A stretch of 64,000 nt of DNA from Climacium dendroides (taxonomy: Eukaryota; Streptophyta; Bryopsida; Hypnales; Climaciaceae), in contig OX467082.1 of assembly GCA_950106755.1 (NCBI GenBank), forward strand, positions 1,550,001-1,614,000, read 5' to 3'. Both the position numbers and the translations under genes were made by a program. The notes below the pieces were generated by a model. The model was not told the origin of the DNA, searched no databases, and worked only from the letters and a program-made list of their open reading frames with translations. Positions 61,652-64,000 of the stretch are shown here, in pieces. Position 1 is the first letter of the stretch, and the number at the start of each line of letters is the position of its first letter.

Positions 61652-61676
61652 CAGTAGAACCTCTCTAAAGTAATAG
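61652..61676 (+). mobile_element. Pogo/Emigrant-like terminal repeat, single end
   Basis: CAGTAGAACCTCTCTAAAG followed by taata, preceded by TA, closely resembles the terminus of plant pogo-like Emigrant/Lemi elements. The homologous locus at 31320 (ttcaatatacatg) lacks it, which supports insertion at TA. The opposite end was not found, so the extent is unknown. Confidence 0.7.
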
Positions 61677-62340
61677 GACTGGGACCCGTCTGACACATTA
61701 CATTACAGAGGCTATTACAATTAGTGGGCCCTGTGTCATTGCCACTATCAAATTAACCCCCAAAGTCCCAAGGCCATTTTTGTGCCAAAACCACTCTAAA
61801 CTACCACTTCTGCTACGTTCATCTACAAAATAAATTTTTAATTTAAAAAAAAAAATCTGACCATAGGATCTTATTCTGCACTTGTCTCAGATCATGAAAT
61901 ATATTTTTTTTGTGATTTTTGACTGTACAGATTGAAAGATATTAGCATTCAAAGTGAAAGCAATTCATTTCTTTCAAGAAGATGCTATGATTGCCCGCAA
62001 AACAAGAAGCTTCATATCTTTCACATCCCTAAACCAAATGGAATGAATCAAAGCTTCTCATTTACAAAAAAATATAATCTACAAGAAAATAAATATTAAA
62101 ATTTTTATTTCAATTTTTTGTGAACTTTTTTTGCTGCCCGGTCTCCCCCATTTTGAGGTTATTGTGGCATAACTTTTGCTCCCGGGCACCGATTGAAATA
62201 AAAATTATATTCCCAGAAAGCTCATAATAGTCATAAGTTTTTCTATCTTATGGAAAAGTTTCAAAAAGTTTCAGTAAAAATTGAGATCATAAGAGCTTAC
62301 CTGAAATCCATTTTGTCCCCCGTAAGGACAATGAGACTTT
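61677..62340. other. Spacer beyond the pogo-like end
   Basis: May include the body of the pogo-like element (attacagaggctattacaatt just inside). Otherwise no coding frame recognised. Confidence 0.4.
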
Positions 62341-62379
62341 AGGGGTTAAAAGTAAAAATTAATTTTTAATTTTTTCATT

Positions 62380-62885
62380 CTATAAATTTTTTTAAATTCA
62401 ACATTTTTATGCATGAAGTTCAAGGCTTGTTGCGGTGTGAGAAGTTGTGTTCTTATATGAATGAAAAGCTTTATGTATAAAAGATTGCAAGGGCTTTGTT
62501 TTGTAGCGTTTGGACATGCCATGTGAAAGTTACGGTTTTCCAAAATAAAAGATAAGTTAATTCCATTCTTTTATTTCAAAAAATCATAACTTTCACATCA
62601 TAGGTCCAAATGCCATGAAACTAGCATGAATACAATACTTTATACACGTAGAAGTACAAGGGCTTTGGTTTAGTGGCATTTGAATATGCAATGTGAAAAT
62701 TATCAGATTTTTTTCAAAATAAAAGATAATTAATTTTGATTTTTTGATTCATAAAAACTTTGAAATTCAATAACTTTCACACCATAGGTTCAAACACCAC
62801 AAAACAAAGTTTGTGCACCCTTCCTTGCCAAGAACTTTCTAAATGATATCAAGAATGCTATTAGAGGCTTCACGGTTGGTTAGAT
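62380..62885. repeat. Repeat family C, inverted pieces
   Basis: Phrases gggctttgttttgtagcgtttgg, gccatgtgaaagtta, caccataggttcaaacacc and caccacaaaacaaag occur in both orientations. The block ends near tcaaacaaaataaac at 62905. Confidence 0.55.
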
Positions 62886-62931
62886 CTCAACTTATCAAAC
62901 AAAATAAACTTTGAAAGGACAAGCCTATGAC

Positions 62932-63192
62932 CAGGGTTGTCATAACGGGTGAACCGGACCGGACGGACGGGTAAACCGGACGGCTTTAATTTTGAGAGTT
63001 TTGCACCTTGACAATCCCGTCCGTGCCCTGACGATCCCGTCCACGCCCTAACAATCCCGTCCGCGCCCCGACTACAGTGTCCACGCCCTATCGGGCAAAT
63101 CGGACGGGCAAATCGGACGGATGGGCAAAACGGACGAACGGGCAGATCGGACGGACGAGCGAACCGGACGTCCACCCACTATGAAAACCCTG
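62932..63192. mobile_element. hAT-type MITE 4, GC-rich
   Basis: 261 bp, left end CAGGGTTGTCATAACGGG, inverted right end CAGGGTTTTCATAGTGGG, flanked by cctatgac (62924-62931) and cctataac (63193-63200), an 8-bp duplication with one change. The interior consists of cggacggac / cccgtccgcgcc phrases and shares ttaattttgagagttttgcaccttgac with MITE 2 (28029-28290). Open frames across it are artefacts. Confidence 0.92.
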
Positions 63193-63200
63193 CCTATAAC

Positions 63201-64000
63201 TTGCTTTTTCAAACTTCAAAGTCCCCTCTATATGATTCCATTTTGCAACCATACATGAATGAATTTTTATTTTTATTTTTCTAGAAATGTAATCACTAAT
63301 CACATGTCTTCTACGTATCCTAAAAATTTTAAATGTCATGAAATTTGAATAGAAAGTGAAAAATGTCATATCGAATACAAAATATGTTTAGAAAATCTGA
63401 ATTTTTTTTTCCTTAGGTGTAAGTTATAGTGTAGAAGATTGCAGTGCAAATGGCAACTTTCTATGTCATCCTAATTTAGAAAACTAGCACTCCATGGTTA
63501 TGGTTCCAAAGTTCAAATTGTAATAAAAATTTGAATTTTAGGAATTTTTCAAACTTTTCAATTGGATAGAAAATTAGACTTTATAAGTTTAATTTCTAGA
63601 GTTGGTTTTGAATTTATAAAACATTAATATTATCGCCTAAATTCAAATTAAAAACCAAGCAAAAGTTGACAAAATACACTATACATTGTTCTATAGATTT
63701 GCCATTTTCTTATATAGGATAGTAAAAAAATATTACAAGAGAACATTGAACACAATATTTTGAAAATGAATTTAAGCAACTCTCCTTGAAAAATTGGATG
63801 AAAAATATTTTTTTCCATCTTTGAGGCCTCCTTGAAACCATCCAAACAACTCAAAATGCCCCTTTTTGCATGCAATTTAGGTCTATCTCTAGAATAATGC
63901 ACCCTAAGACCATGCACTCAATTTCAATATTTTTTGCTCAATGTTCTCTATTTTTCACTAAATGTGAGTGTAAAATATTTCTTTAATTTAATTTAATTTC
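63201..64000. other. Intergenic to window end, nothing recognised
   Basis: AT-rich spacer; an 89-codon open frame at 63648-63917 (minus) shows no known domain. Confidence 0.4.

Noticed and set aside
62870..63369. Two overlapping minus-strand frames rich in Pro/Arg
   Set aside because: Same artefact in MITE 4.

Overview
The window looks like land-plant nuclear DNA. It is AT-rich and gene-poor and dominated by old, short, mostly non-autonomous mobile DNA. Two multi-exon genes could be reassembled completely, with GT-AG introns and plant-type protein sequences. One is the 26S proteasome subunit RPN8 (5215-9006, minus, 10 exons, 310 aa). The other is a land-plant sn-2 glycerol-3-phosphate acyltransferase of the GPAT4/6/8 type (21191-23131, minus, 3 exons, 515 aa). 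A third gene (60090-60638, plus, one exon, 182 aa) encodes a heavy-metal-associated (HMA/HIPP-like) protein whose metal-binding motif is degenerate. A broken copy of it lies about 30 kb away in opposite orientation (29282-29863, minus). The lineage within land plants cannot be fixed from this window; large repeat-filled intergenic spaces would fit a gymnosperm or another large plant genome (inference).

Layout. 1-5 kb: foldback and dispersed repeats, including a 270-bp element next to TTAA. 5.2-9.2 kb: RPN8 and its leader. 9.2-15.3 kb: repeat fragments and a (TA)n microsatellite. 15.32-19.23 kb: a complete but dead Tc1-like DNA transposon with a TA target duplication, terminal inverted repeats of about 940 bp made of about five tandem subrepeats, and a DD34E transposase broken by stops and frameshifts. 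A 214-bp CACTA-type MITE sits inside its left arm. 21.2-23.1 kb: GPAT. 24.6-28.3 kb: direct repeats, a foldback and two adjacent hAT-type MITEs with intact 8-bp target duplications. 29-31.4 kb: the HMA pseudogene block and a flanking homologous block. 31.4-58 kb: no recognisable gene; several MITE families with recoverable ends (TTAA-flanked, GGGAATTT-type, an 815-bp CTAG-ended element, GGTAAARCAGCCC-type, and a nested insertion at 49.68 kb). 58.2-64 kb: a perfect-TSD hAT hairpin, the intact HMA gene with its promoter tandem duplication, a pogo/Emigrant-like terminus and a GC-rich hAT MITE.

The genes do not form a pathway: RPN8 is housekeeping protein turnover, GPAT makes cutin or suberin monoacylglycerol precursors at the ER, and the HMA-like gene has unknown function. 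The most unusual items are the Tc1-like element with satellite-like long termini and its residue-level resemblance to fungal/animal DD34E transposases, and the duplicated HMA locus, where one copy was inverted relative to its flank and then lost its reading frame. All assignments were made by reading the sequence; no database search was run.
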